Shown one piece after another: positions 13,001 through 28,000 of a stretch of 64,000 bases of DNA (position 1 is the first letter of the stretch; every line of letters starts with the position of its first letter). The translations under genes and the position numbers were made by a program. The notes beneath the pieces were generated by a model, which saw only the letters and a list, made by a program, of their open reading frames with translations, was not told where the DNA came from and made no database searches. Origin of the DNA: Cladorhizidae sp. MBARI D1340-BT2 (taxonomy: Eukaryota; Porifera; Demospongiae; Poecilosclerida; Cladorhizidae); the NCBI GenBank assembly GCA_028752905.1, contig JAQNBH010000015.1, positions 12,290,036 to 12,354,035 on the forward strand, in the 5' to 3' direction.

Positions 13001-16000
13001 AAGAGCATGCACCTAACAAGAAGCATGCGCCTAACAAGAAGCACACGCCTAACAAGCACGCGCCTAACAAGAATCACGCGCCTAACAAGAAGCACTCGCC
13101 TAACAAGAACATGCACCTAACAAGAAGCACGCACCTAACAAGAAGCATGCGCCTAACAAGAACCACGCGCCTAACAAGAAGCACGCACCTAACAAGAATC
13201 ACGCGCCTAACAAGAAGCACTCGCCTAACAAGAACATGCACCTAACAAGAAGCATGCACCTAACAAGAAGCATGCGCCTAACAAGAACCACGCGCCTAAC
13301 AAGAAGCACGCACCTAACAAGAAGCACGCACCTAACAAGAAGCACTCACCTAACAAGAACATGCACCTAACAAGAAGCACGCGCCTAACAAGAAGCACGC
13401 GCCTAACAAGAAGGACTCACCTAACAAGAACATGCACCTAACAAGAAGCACGCGCCTAACAAGAAGCACGCACCTAACAAGAAGCACGCACCTAACAAGA
13501 AGCACGTGCCTAACAAGAAGCATGCACCTAACAAGAAGCACGCGCCTAACAAGCACGTGCCTGACAAGAATCACGCACCTAACAAGAAGCACGCTCCTAA
13601 CAAGAACATGCACCTAACAAGAAGCACGCAAGAACATGCACCTAACAAGAAGCACGCGCCTAACAAGAAGCATGCGCCTAACAAGAAGCACGCGCCTAAC
13701 AAGAAGGACTCACCTAACAAGAACATGCACCTAACAAGAAGCACGCGCCTAACAAGAAGCACGCACCTAACAAGAAGCACGCACCTAACAAGAAGCACGT
13801 GCCTAACAAGAAGCATGCACCTAACAAGAAGCACGCGCCTAACAAGCACGTGCCTGACAAGAATCACGCACCTAACAAGAAGCACGCTCCTAACAAGAAC
13901 ATGCACCTAACAAGAAGCACGCAAGAACATGCACCTACATGTAGCAATCTGAACACGTGAGCAGTGCATGCAAAACTGACCGCCACTTGTTCAGCAAGGC
14001 TTGAGAGGTCTGTTGTGCTAGCGTTGGGCTCTCAAATTGCAGCTAGCAGACTATAATCTGGAAAGTGTTGTTTGAGGTCATCATGTTTATAAGCTGGTCT
14101 AGAGGCCCTTCAACGTAGAAAAGCTACGTTTAGCGAACGACGAATGAAATGTTTTTGATAGGCATACTGTTGTCATCTTGCTTGAGACATACATAGTGCC
14201 ATTTCAGACCAGTTTCTCTGCCTGGCCTACCAGCAGCTTGCCTCTCTCATTCTTCTTCCTCAGCAATGAGCCGAGCCAGCAAAAAGATTCCTACCTGCAG
14301 GGCAAAGGTTCAATTAAGAGCGACTTGCGTGTGTGCCTAATAGCAAGCATTGGTAGGATATGACCTAACAAAAGATGTCTGCCTAATAACCAGCTTTTAC
14401 TGACTTTTCAAAACAGTTCCCCATGTAGACAACCAGTTAGATGACTTGCCTTTTAAAATCAAGTACACTATAATCTTGGGTAAAGGGTCTCTAAATGTCT
14501 GTGGTCAGCGTCAATTCCTGTTTGTTTCCCTCTCTCTCTTCCTTGCTTCTGCAAGTATAAAAGTGACGTGCTTGCAAATGACCATAGAAGTCTCTTGTGG
14601 ATTATAACAGTGGACACACCTTACCAATCCTTAGGTGTATTCAGTGCACACATATATATATTTAAAGTACCGCAAATCATGGAAGTTGTGTGCTTACCAT
14701 AGAAGTATTTTGTGGATTATAAGAGTGGACACACCTTACCAATCCTTAAGAGTGTTCAGATGCATATATATGTACTATCAAGAAGCTAACAAATGTGTGA
14801 AGGGAAGGTCATTCATCTTTGCTGTTACCACTAAGAATGTTTTTGCTTCGGGGAGATCACTGATGCTATATCTAAACCTACTCCCATATACCAAATATCT
14901 CTATCTAATAAAGAGGGCCCTTTTGATGGACTGACATCATCGGGTTCTTCTTGATTGCCACTCAACTTGATCATGTGACATTCAATCCCAAAATTATAAT
15001 ATGCATGTTATTATAGCAAGTCAACTTGATCATTCTCAACTTCAATTCTACTTGTCGTAGCTCTTACTTAGAGCTGTGCCTGCAGGCGTACTATAATGTG
15101 CCTCACTTAGAGCTGTACCTGCAGGCGTACTATAATGTGCCTCACTTAGAGCTGTACCTGCAGGCGTACTATAATGTGCCTCACTTAGAGCTGTACCTGC
15201 AGGCGTACTATAATGTGCCTCACTTAGAGCTGTACCTGCAGGCATACTATAATGTGCCTCACTTAGAGCTGTGCCTGCAGGCGTACTATAATGTGCCTCA
15301 CTTAGAGCTGTGCCTGCAGGCGTACTATAATGTACCTCACTTAGAGCTGTACCTGCAGGCGTACTATAATGTGCTTCACTTAGAGCTGTACCTGCAGGCA
15401 TACTATAATGTGCCTCACTTAGAGCTGTACCTGCAGGCATACTATAATGTGCCTCACTTAGAGCTGTACCTGCAGGTGTACTATAATGTGCCTCACTTAG
15501 AGCTGTACCTGCAGGCATACTATAATGTGCCTCACTTAGAGCTGTACCTGCAGGCGTACTATAATGTGCCTCACTTAGAGCTGTACCTGCAGGCATACTA
15601 TAATGTGCCTCACTTAGAGCTGTACCTGCAGGTGTACTATAATGTGCCTCACTTAGAGCTGTACCTGCAGGCATACTATAATGTGCCTCACTTAGAGCTG
15701 TACCTGCAGGCATACTATAATGTGCCTCACTTAGAGCTGTGCCTGCAGGCATACTATAATGTGCCTCACTTAGAGCTGTGCCTGCAGGCATACTATAATG
15801 TGCCTCACTTAGAGCTGTGCCTGCAGGCGTACTATAATGTGCCTCACTTAGAGCTGTGCCTGCAGGCATACTATAATGTGCCTCACTTAGAGCTGTGCCT
15901 GCAGGCATACTATAATGTGCCTCACTTAGAGCTGTGCCTGCAGGCGTACTATAATGTGCCTCACTTAGAGCTGTACCTGCAGGCATACTATAATGTGCCT

Positions 16001-19000
16001 CACTTAGAGCTGTACCTGCAGGCATACTATAATGTGCCTCACTTAGAGCTGTACCTGCAGGCATACTATAATGTGCCTCACTTAGAGCTGTACCTGCAGG
16101 CATACTATAATGTGCCTCACTTAGAGCTGTGCCTGCAGGCATACTATAATGTGCCTCACTTAGAGCTGTACCTGCAGGCATACTATAATGTGCCTCACTT
16201 AGAGCTATACCTGCAGGCATACTATAATGTGCCTCACTTAGAGCTGTGCCTGCAGGCATACTATAATGTGCCTCACTTAGAGCTGTACCTGCAGGCATAC
16301 TATAATGTGCCTCACTTAGAGCTGTACCTGCAGGCGTACTATAATGTGCCTCACTTAGAGCTGTGCCTGCAGGCATACTATAATGTGCCTCACTTAGAGC
16401 TGTGCCTGCAGGCAGACTATAATGTGCCTCACTTAGAGCTGTGCCTGCAGGCGTACTATAATGTGCCTCACTTAGAGCTGTGCCTGCAGGCATACTATAA
16501 TGTGCCTCACTTAGAGCTGTGCCTGCAGGCATACTATAATGTGCCTCACTTAGAGCTGTGCCTGCAGGCGTACTATAATGTGCCTCACTTAGAGCTGTAC
16601 CTGCAGGCGTACTATAATGTGCCTCACTTAGAGCTGTACCTGCAGGCATACTATAATGTGCCTCACTTAGAGCTGTACCTGCAGGCATACTATAATGTGC
16701 CTCACTCCTCACTTAGAGCTATGCCTGCAGGCATACTATAATGTGCCTCACTTAGAGCTGTACCTGCAGGCATACTATAATGTGCCTCACTTAGAGCTGT
16801 GCCTGCAGGCATACTATAATGTGCCTCACTTAGAGCTGTGCCTGCAGGCATACAGGCATACTATAATGTGCATCACTTAGAGCTGTGCCTGCAGGCATAC
16901 TATAATGTGCCTCACTTAGAGCTGTGCCTGCAGGCATACTATAATGTGCCTCACTTAGAGCAGCACCTGCAGGCATACTATAATGTGCCTCACTTAGAGC
17001 TGTGCCTGCAGGCGTACTATAATGTGCCTCACTTAGAGCTGTACCTGCAGGCATACTATAATGTGCCTCACTTAGAGCTGTACCTGCAGGCATACTATAA
17101 TGTGCCTCACTTAGAGCTATACCTGCAGGCATACTATAATGTGCCTCACTTAGAGCTGTACCTGCAGGCGTACTATAATGTGCCTCACTTAGAGCTGTAC
17201 CTGCAGGCATACTATAATGTGCCTCACTTAGAGCTGTACCTGCAGGCATACTATAATGTGCCTCACTTAGAGCTGTACCTGCAGGCATACTATAATGTGC
17301 CTCACTTAGAGCTGTGCCTGCAGGCATACTATAATGTGCCTCACTTAGAGCTGTGCCTGCAGGCATACTATAATGTGCCTCACTTAGAGCTGTGCCTGCA
17401 GGCATACTATAATGTGCCTCACTTAGAGCTGTGCCTGCAGGCATACTATAATGTGCCTCACTTAGAGCTGTACCTGCAGGCATACTATAATGTGCCTCAC
17501 TTAGAGCTGTGCCTGCAGGCGTACTATAATGTGCCTCACTTAGAGCTGTGCCTGCAGGCATACTATAATGTGCCTCACTTAGAGCTGTACCTGCAGGCGT
17601 ACTATAATGTGCCTCACTTAGAGCTGTACCTGCAGGCGTACTATAATGTGCCTCACTTAGAGCTGTACCTGCAGGCATACTATAATGTGCCTCACTTAGA
17701 GCTGTACCTGCAGGCATACTATAATGTGCCTCACTTAGAGCTGTACCTGCAGGCATACTATAATGTGCCTCACTTAGAGCTGTGCCTGCAGGCATACTAT
17801 AATGTGCCTCACTTAGAGCTGTACCTGCAGGCGTACTATAATGTGCCTCACTTAGAGCTGTACCTGCAGGCGTACTATAATGTGCCTCACTTAGAGCTGT
17901 ACCTGCAGGCGTACTATAATGTGCATCACCTAGAGCTGTGCCTGCAGGCGTACTATAATGTGCCTCACTTAGAGCTGTACCTGCAGGCGTACTATAATGT
18001 GCCTCACTTAGAGCTGTACCTGCAGGCATACTATAATGTGCCTCACTTAGAGCTGTACCTGCAGGCATACTATAATGTGCCTCACTTAGAGCTGTACCTG
18101 CAGGCGTACTATAATGTGCCTCACTTAGAGCTGTACCTGCAGGCGTACTATAATGTGCCTCACTTAGAGCTGTACCTGCAGGCGTACTATAATGTGCCTC
18201 ACTTAGAGCTGTACCTGCAGGCGTACTATAATGTGCCTCACTTAGAGCTGTACCTGCAGGCGTACTATAATGTGCCTCACTTAGAGCTGTGCCTGCAGGC
18301 ATACTATAATGTGCCTCACTTAGAGCTGTACCTGCAGGCGTACTATAATGTGCCTCACTTAGAGCTGTACCTGCAGGCATACTATAATGTGCCTCACTTA
18401 GAGCTGTACCTGCAGGCATACTATAATGTGCCTCACTTAGAGCTGTACCTGCAGGCATACTATAATGTGCCTCACTTAGAGCTGTACCTGCAGGCGTACT
18501 ATAATGTGCCTCACTTAGAGCTGTGCCTGCAGGCATACTATAATGTGCCTCACTTAGAGCTGTACCTGCAGGCGTACTATAATGTGCCTCACTTAGAGCT
18601 GTACCTGCAGGCATACTATAATGTGCCTCACTTAGAGCTGTACCTGCAGGCATACTATAATGTGCATCACTTAGAGCTGTGCCTGCAGGCATACTATAAT
18701 GTGCCTCACTTAGAGCTGTACCTGCAGGCGTACTATAATGTGCCTCACTTAGAGCTGTACCTGCAGGCGTACTATAATGTGCCTCACTTAGAGCTGTACC
18801 TGCAGGCATACTATAATGTGCCTCACTTAGAGCTGTACCTGCAGGCGTACTATAATGTGCCTCACTTAGAGCTGTGCCTGCAGGCATACTATAATGTGCC
18901 TCACTTAGAGCTGTACCTGCAGGCATACTATAATGTGCCTCACTTAGAGCTGTGCCTGCAGGCGTACTATAATGTGCCTCACTTAGAGCTGTGCCTGCAG

Positions 19001-22000
19001 GCGTACTATAATGTGCCTCACTTAGAGCTGTGCCTGCAGGCATACTATAATGTGCCTCACTTAGAGCTGTACCTGCAGGCATACTATAATGTGCCTCACT
19101 TAGAGCTGTACCTGCAGGCATACTATAATGTGCCTCACTTAGAGCTGTACCTGCAGGCGTACTATAATGTGCCTCACTTAGAGCTGTACCTGCAGGCGTA
19201 CTATAATGTGCCTCACTTAGAGCTGTGCCTGCAGGCATACTATAATGTGCCTCACTTAGAGCTGTACCTGCAGGCATACTATAATGTGCCTCACTTAGAG
19301 CTGTGCCTGCAGGCGTACTATAATGTGCCTCACTTAGAGCTGTACCTGCAGGCATACTATAATGTGCCTCACTTAGAGCTGTACCTGCAGGCATACTATA
19401 ATGTGCCTCACTTAGAGCTGTGCCTGCAGGCGTACTATAATGTGCCTCACTTAGAGCTGTGCCTGCAGGCGTACTATAATGTGCCTCACTTAGAGCTGTG
19501 CCTGCAGGCATACTATAATGTGCCTCACTTAGAGCTGTACCTGCAGGCATACTATAATGTGCCTCACTTAGAGCTGTACCTGCAGGCATACTATAATGTG
19601 CCTCACTTAGAGCTGTACCTGCAGGCGTACTATAATGTGCCTCACTTAGAGCTGTACCTGCAGGCGTACTATAATGTGCCTCACTTAGAGCTGTGCCTGC
19701 AGGCATACTATAATGTGCCTCACTTAGAGCTGTACCTGCAGGCATACTATAATGTGCCTCACTTAGAGCTGTGCCTGCAGGCGTACTATAATGTGCCTCA
19801 CTTAGAGCTGTACCTGCAGGCATACTATAATGTGCCTCACTTAGAGCTGTACCTGCAGGCATACTATAATGTGCCTCACTTAGAGCTGTACCTGCAGGCG
19901 TACTATAATGTGCCTCACTTAGAGCTGTACCTGCAGGCGTACTATAATGTGCCTCACTTAGAGCTGTACCTGCAGGCATACTATAATGTGCCTCACTTAG
20001 AGCTGTACCTGCAGGCATACTATAATGTGCCTCACTTAGAGCTGTACCTGCAGGCATACTATAATGTGCCTCACTTAGAGCTGTGCCTGCAGGCATACTA
20101 TAATGTGCCTCACTTAGAGCTGTACCTGCAGGCGTACTATAATGTGCCTCACTTAGAGCTGTACCTGCAGGCGTACTATAATGTGCCTCACTTAGAGCTG
20201 TACCTGCAGGCGTACTATAATGTGCATCACCTAGAGCTGTGCCTGCAGGCGTACTATAATGTGCCTCACTTAGAGCTGTACCTGCAGGCGTACTATAATG
20301 TGCCTCACTTAGAGCTGTACCTGCAGGCATACTATAATGTGCCTCACTTAGAGCTGTACCTGCAGGCATACTATAATGTGCCTCACTTAGAGCTGTACCT
20401 GCAGGCGTACTATAATGTGCCTCACTTAGAGCTGTACCTGCAGGCGTACTATAATGTGCCTCACTTAGAGCTGTACCTGCAGGCGTACTATAATGTGCCT
20501 CACTTAGAGCTGTACCTGCAGGCGTACTATAATGTGCCTCACTTAGAGCTGTACCTGCAGGCGTACTATAATGTGCCTCACTTAGAGCTGTGCCTGCAGG
20601 CATACTATAATGTGCCTCACTTAGAGCTGTACCTGCAGGCGTACTATAATGTGCCTCACTTAGAGCTGTACCTGCAGGCATACTATAATGTGCCTCACTT
20701 AGAGCTGTACCTGCAGGCATACTATAATGTGCCTCACTTAGAGCTGTACCTGCAGGCATACTATAATGTGCCTCACTTAGAGCTGTACCTGCAGGCGTAC
20801 TATAATGTGCCTCACTTAGAGCTGTACCTGCAGGCATACTATAATGTGCCTCACTTAGAGCTGTACCTGCAGGCGTACTATAATGTGCCTCACTTAGAGC
20901 TGTACCTGCAGGCATACTATAATGTGCCTCACTTAGAGCTGTACCTGCAGGCATACTATAATGTGCATCACTTAGAGCTGTGCCTGCAGGCATACTATAA
21001 TGTGCCTCACTTAGAGCTGTACCTGCAGGCGTACTATAATGTGCCTCACTTAGAGCTGTACCTGCAGGCGTACTATAATGTGCCTCACTTAGAGCTGTAC
21101 CTGCAGGCGTACTATAATGTGCCTCACTTAGAGCTGTACCTGCAGGCGTACTATAATGTGCCTCACTTAGAGCTGTGCCTGCAGGCATACTATAATGTGC
21201 CTCACTTAGAGCTGTACCTGCAGGCATACTATAATGTGCCTCACTTAGAGCTGTACCTGCAGGCGTACTATAATGTGCCTCACTTAGAGCTGTACCTGCA
21301 GGCATACTATAATGTACCTCACTTAGAGCTGTACCTGCAGGCATACTATAATGTGCCTCACTTAGAGCTGTGCCTGCAGGCATACTATAATGTGCCTCAC
21401 TTAGAGCTGTACCTGCAGGCGTACTATAATGTGCCTCACTTAGAGCTGTGCCTGCAGGCATACTATAATGTGCCTCACTTAGAGCTGTACCTGCAGGCGT
21501 ACTATAATGTGCCTCACTTAGAGCTGTGCCTGCAGGCGTACTATAATGTACCTCACTTAGAGCTGTACCTGCAGGCGTACTATAATGTGCCTCACTTAGA
21601 GCTGTGCCTGCAGGCGTACTATAATGTACCTCACTTAGAGCTGTGCCTGCAGGCGTACTATAATGTGCCTCACTTAGAGCTGTACCTGCAGGCATACTAT
21701 AATGTGCCTCACTTAGAGCTGTACCTGCAGGCGTACTATAATGTGCCTCACTTAGAGCTGTACCTGCAGGCGTACTATAATGTGCCTCACTTAGAGCTGT
21801 ACCTGCAGGCGTACTATAATGTGCCTCACTTAGAGCTGTACCTGCAGGCGTACTATAATGTGCCTCACTTAGAGCTGTACCTGCAGGCGTACTATAATGT
21901 GCCTCACTTAGAGCTGTACCTGCAGGCGTACTATAATGTGCCTCACTTAGAGCTGTACCTGCAGGCGTACTATAATGTGCCTCACTTAGAGCTGTACCTG

Positions 22001-25000
22001 CAGGCGTACTATAATGTGCCTCACTTAGAGCTGTGCCTGCAGGCATACTATAATGTGCCTCACTTAGAGCTGTACCTGCAGGCGTACTATAATGTGCCTC
22101 ACTTAGAGCTGTACCTGCAGGCATACTATAATGTGCCTCACTTAGAGCTGTACCTGCAGGCATACTATAATGTGCCTCACTTAGAGCTGTACCTGCAGGC
22201 ATACTATAATGTGCCTCACTTAGAGCTGTACCTGCAGGCGTACTATAATGTGCCTCACTTAGAGCTGTGCCTGCAGGCGTACTATAATGTACCTCACTTA
22301 GAGCTGTGCCTGCAGGCATACTATAATGTGCCTCACTTAGAGCTGTACCTGCAGGCATACTATAATGTGCCTCACTTAGAGCTGTACCTGCAGGCGTACT
22401 ATAATGTGCCTCACTTAGAGCTGTACCTGCAGGCGTACTATAATGTGCCTCACTTAGAGCTGTACCTGCAGGCGTACTATAATGTGCCTCACTTAGAGCT
22501 GTACCTGCAGGCGTACTATAATGTGCCTCACTTAGAGCTGTACCTGCAGGCGTACTATAATGTGCCTCACTTAGAGCTGTGCCTGCAGGCATACTATAAT
22601 GTGCCTCACTTAGAGCTGTACCTGCAGGCGTACTATAATGTGCCTCACTTAGAGCTGTACCTGCAGGCATACTATAATGTGCCTCACTTAGAGCTGTACC
22701 TGCAGGCATACTATAATGTGCCTCACTTAGAGCTGTACCTGCAGGCATACTATAATGTGCCTCACTTAGAGCTGTACCTGCAGGCGTACTATAATGTGCC
22801 TCACTTAGAGCTGTGCCTGCAGGCGTACTATAATGTGCCTCACTTAGAGCTGTGCCTGCAGGCATACTATAATGTGCCTCACTTAGAGCTGTGCCTGCAG
22901 GCGTACTATAATGTGCCTCACTTAGAGCTGTACCTGCAGGCATACTATAATGTGCCTCACTTAGAGCTGTACCTGCAGGCATACTATAATGTGCCTCACT
23001 TAGAGCTGTACCTGCAGGCATACTATAATGTCCATCACTTAGAGCTGTGCCTGCAGGCATACTATAATGTGCCTCACTTAGAGCTGTACCTGCAGGCATA
23101 CTATAATGTGCCTCACTTAGAGCTGTACCTGCAGGCGTACTATAATGTGCCTCACTTAGAGCTGTGCCTGCAGGCGTACTATAATGTGCCTCACTTAGAG
23201 CTGTACCTGCAGGCATACTATAATGTGCCTCACTTAGAGCTGTACCTGCAGGCATACTATAATGTGCCTCACTTAGAGCTGTGCCTGCAGGCATACTATA
23301 ATGTGCCTCACTTAGAGCTGTGCCTGCAGGTGTACTATAATGTGCCTCACTTAGAGCTGTGCCTGCAGGCATACTATAATGTGCCTCACTTAGAGCTGTA
23401 CCTGCAGGCATACTATAATGTGCCTCACTTAGAGCTGTACCTGCAGGCGTACTATAATGTGCCTCACTTAGAGCTGTGCCTGCAGGCGTACTATAATGTG
23501 CCTCACTTAGAGCTGTACCTGCAGGCATACTATAATGTGCCTCACTTAGAGCTGTGCCTGCAGGCGTACTATAATGTGCCTCACTTAGAGCTGTACCTGC
23601 AGGCGTACTATAATGTGCCTCACTTAGAGCTGTGCCTGCAGGCATACTATAATGTGCCTCACTTAGAGCTGTACCTGCAGGCATACTATAATGTGCCTCA
23701 CTTAGAGCTGTACCTGCAGGCGTACTATAATGTGCCTCACTTAGAGCTGTGCCTGCAGGCCTACTATAATGTGCCTCACTTAGAGCTGTACCTGCAGGCA
23801 TACTATAATGTGCCTCACTTAGAGCTGTGCCTGCAGGCGTACTATAATGTGCCTCACTTAGAGCTGTGCCTGCAGGCATACTATAATGTGCCTCACTTAG
23901 AGCTGTACCTGCAGGCATACTATAATGTGCATCACTTAGAGCTGTGCCTGCAGGCATACTATAATGTGCCTCACTTAGAGCTCTACCTGCAGGCATACTA
24001 TAATGTGCCTCACTTAGAGCTCTACCTGCAGGCATACTATAATGTTCCTCACTTAGAGCTGTGCCTGCAGGCGTACTATAATGTGCCTCACTTAGAGCTG
24101 TACCTGCAGGCGTACTATAATGTGCCTCACTTAGAGCTGTGCCTGCAGGCATACTATAATGTGCCTCACTTAGAGCTGTACCTGCAGGCATACTATAATG
24201 TGCCTCACTTAGAGCTGTACCTGCAGGCGTACTATAATGTGCCTCACTTAGAGCTGTGCCTGCAGGCGTACTATAATGTGCATCACTTAGAGCTGTACCT
24301 GCAGGCGTACTATAATGTGCCTCACTTAGAGCTGTACCTGCAGGCGTACTATAATGTGCCTCACTTAGAGCTGTACCTGCAGGCGTACTATAATGTGCCT
24401 CACTTAGAGCTGTGCCTGCAGGCGTACTATAATGTGCCTCACTTAGAGCTGTACCTGCAGGCGCACTATAATGTGCCTCACTTAGAGCTGTACCTGCAGG
24501 CATACTATAATGTGCCTCACTTAGAGCTGTACCTGCAGGCATACTATAATGTGCCTCACTTAGAGCTGTGCCTGCAGGCATACTATAATGTGCCTCACTT
24601 AGAGCTGTACCTGCAGGCATACTATAATGTGCCTCACTTAGAGCTGTGCCTGCAGGCGTACTATAATGTGCCTCACTTAGAGCTGTGCCTGCAGGCGTAC
24701 TATAATGTGCCTCACTTAGAGCTGTACCTGCAGGCATACTATAATGTGCCTCACTTAGAGCTGTACCTGCAGGCGTACTATAATGTGCCTCACTTAGAGC
24801 TGTACCTGCAGGCGTACTATAATGTGCCTCACTTAGAGCTGTACCTGCAGGCGTACTATAATGTGCATCACTTAGAGCTGTACCTGCAGGCATACTATAA
24901 TGTGCCTCACTTAGAGCTGTACCTGCAGGCATACTATAATGTGCCTCACTTAGAGCTGTACCTGCAGGCATACTATAATGTGCCTCACTTAGAGCTGTAC

Positions 25001-28000
25001 CTGCAGGCATACTATAATGTGCCTCACTTAGAGCTATACCTGCAGGCGTACTATAATGTGCCTCACTTAGAGCTGTGCCTGCAGGCATACTATAATGTGC
25101 CTCACTTAGAGCTGTACCTGCAGGCATACTATAATGTGCCTCACTTAGAGCTGTACCTGCAGGCGTACTATAATGTGCCTCACTTAGAGCTGTACCTGCA
25201 GGCGTACTATAATGTGCCTCACTTAGAGCTATGCCTGCAGGCATACTATAATGTGCCTCACTTAGAGCTGTACCTGCAGGCATACTATAATGTGCCTCAC
25301 TTAGAGCTATACCTGCAGGCGTACTATAATGTGCCTCACTTAGAGCTATGCCTGCAGGCATACTATAATGTGCCTCACTTAGAGATGTACCTGCAGGCGT
25401 ACTATAATGTGCCTCACTTAGAGCTGTACCTGCAGGCGTACTATAATGTGCCTCACTTAGAGCTGTGCCTGCAGGCGTACTATAATGTGCCTCACTTAGA
25501 GCTGTACCTGCAGGCATACTATAATGTGCCTCACTTAGAGCTGTGCCTGCAGGCATACATTACACACAATTATCCATGACATACAAAAAAATGATGAAAT
25601 TTTTAAAACCTATATTCATGAGCCCATGAATTTGATGACAAGATTTAATTTTGAAGGTGTTTCAACCTGAAATGCAATGAATTTAGTTAGTGTAGCAAGA
25701 TTTATGGTTAATGATTGCACTTGTGTGTGTGTGTGTGTGTTTCCACAGAGTCGGCAAATCACTGCTCTGATCTGCCTGGAGGCTGGAGGCCTCAACTCCG
25801 TCGAGCCCATCCTGCTGGGAGCCCAGACGGGACTGCCCGTTCTTGATGTGGACGGGATGGGACGAGCCTTCCCAGAGCTGCAGATGTTCATCCCCTTCAT
25901 CTACGGCTCCCGGCATTGCCCCGCCTCCCTCGTAGATTGCAAGGGAGAAACCAAGACCTGCACGCACACGGACACTTCTCAGGAACTGGAGAATTTTTTT
26001 AGAGTCGAGACCGTGCGGATGGGGTAAGGAGGTGGGAGGAGATGAGTGGGAGGGAGGGAGGAGAATGGAGGCTGGCATTGAGCAAGTATATATAAGAGAG
26101 ATTAAAGATTAAGTATCAGTAGTCACAGTGAGTGAGGAGATGTTGTACACAACAAATGCCAGTCACCACATATGCTACTAATAGTCACTTGCCTTCTCCT
26201 ATCTTGTGAGACAACCCTTTACCTTGTGTAGTGACCCTTTTACCTTTGCAGCTGACCCTTTACCTCTTGTTTAGATGACCCGGTGTGTTCATTTGGTCAT
26301 ATTTGCAGCACAATGGTCTGTTGATGGTCATACTTGCAGCACAATCTTGGTGTGTTCATGGTGATACTTGCAGCACAATCTTGGTGTTTTCATGGTCATA
26401 CTTGCAGCACAATCTTGGTGTGCTCATGGTCATACTTGCAGCACAATCTTGGTGTGTTCATGGTCATATTTGCAGCACAATTTTGATGTGTTCATGGTCG
26501 TTCTTGCAGCACAATCTTGGTGTGTTCATGGTCATACTTGCAGCACAATCTTGGTGTGTTCATGGTCATACTTGCAGCACAATCTTGGTGTGTTCATGGT
26601 CATACTTGCAGCACAATCTTGGTGTGTTCATGGTCATACTTGCAGCACAATCTTGGTGTGTTCATGGTCGTACTTGCAGCACAATCTTGGTGTGTTCATG
26701 GTCATACTTGCAGCACAATCTTGGTGTGTTCAGGTCGTACTTGCAGCACAATCTTGGTGTGTTCATGGTCATACCTGCAGCACAATCTTGGTGTGTTCAT
26801 TGTCGTACTTGCAGCACAATCTTGGTGTGTTCATGGTCATATTTGCAGCACAATCTTGGTGTGTTCATGGTCATACTTGCAGCACAATCTTGGTGTGTTC
26901 ATGGTCGTACTTGCAGCACAATCTTGGTGTGTTCATGGTCGTACTTGCAGCACAATCTTAGTGTGTTCATGGTCATACTTGCAGCACAATCTTGGTGTGT
27001 TCATGGTCATACTTGCAGCACAATCTTGGTGTGTTCATGGTCATACTTGCAGCACAATCTTGGTGTGTTCATGGTCATACTTGCAGCACAATCTTGGTGT
27101 GTTCATGGTCGTACTTGCAGCACAATCTTGGTGTGTTCATGGTCGTACTTGCAGCACAATCTTAGTGTGTTCATGGTCATACTTGCAGCACAATCTTGGT
27201 GTGTTCAGGTCGTACTTGTGCAGCACAATCTTGGTGTGTTCATGGTCATACTTGCAGCACAATCTTGGTGTGTTCATGGTCATACTTGCAGCACAATCTT
27301 GGTGTGTTCATGGTCATACTTGCAGCACAATTTTGGTGTGCTCATGATCATACTTGCAGCACAATCTTGGTGTGTTCATGGTCATACTTGCAGCACAATC
27401 TTGGTGTGCTCATGGTCGTACTTGCAGCACAATCTTGGTGTGTTCATGGTCATACTTGCAGCACAATCTTGGTGTGTTCATGGTCATACTTGCAGCACAA
27501 TCTTGGTGTGTTCATGGTCATACTTGCAGCACAATCTTGGTGTGTTCAGGTCGTACTTGCAGCACAATCTTGGTGTGTTCATGGTCATACTTGCAGCACA
27601 ATCTTGGTGTGTTCATGGTCGTACTTGCAGCACAATCTTAGTGTGTTCATGGTCATACTTGCAGCACAATCTTGGTGTGTTCAGGTCGTACTTGTGCAGC
27701 ACAATCTTGGTGTGTTCATGGTCATACTTGCAGCACAATCTTGGTGTGTTCATGGTCATACTTGCAGCACAATCTTGGTGTGTTCATGGTCATACTTGCA
27801 GCACAATCTTGGTGTGCTCATGGTCGTACTTGCAGCACAATCTTGGTGTGTTCATGGTCATACTTACAGCACAATCTTGGTGTGCTCATGGTCGTACTTG
27901 CAGCACAATCTTGGTGTGTTCATGGTCATACTTGCAGCACAATCTTGGTGTGTTCATGGTCATACTTGCAGCACAATCTTGGTGTGTTCATGGTCATACT

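Noticed and set aside
6843..13910. Many LLGACF-, LTRSTH- and PNKKHA-type frames
   Set aside because: All derive from one stop-poor 18-bp unit read in different frames; none has a unique flank that looks coding.
15062..25556. CRISPR-like regular array
   Set aside because: Units are contiguous with no variable spacers, and the locus is eukaryotic.
16830..25579. Two open frames of about 2900 codons on opposite strands
   Set aside because: A stop-free 39-bp (13-codon) unit keeps frames open on both strands. The region lies between two gene 1 exons that join in phase, and no non-repeat protein sequence is attached.
25616..26078. Minus-strand frames opposite gene 1 exon 4
   Set aside because: Shadows of the DUF917 coding exon.
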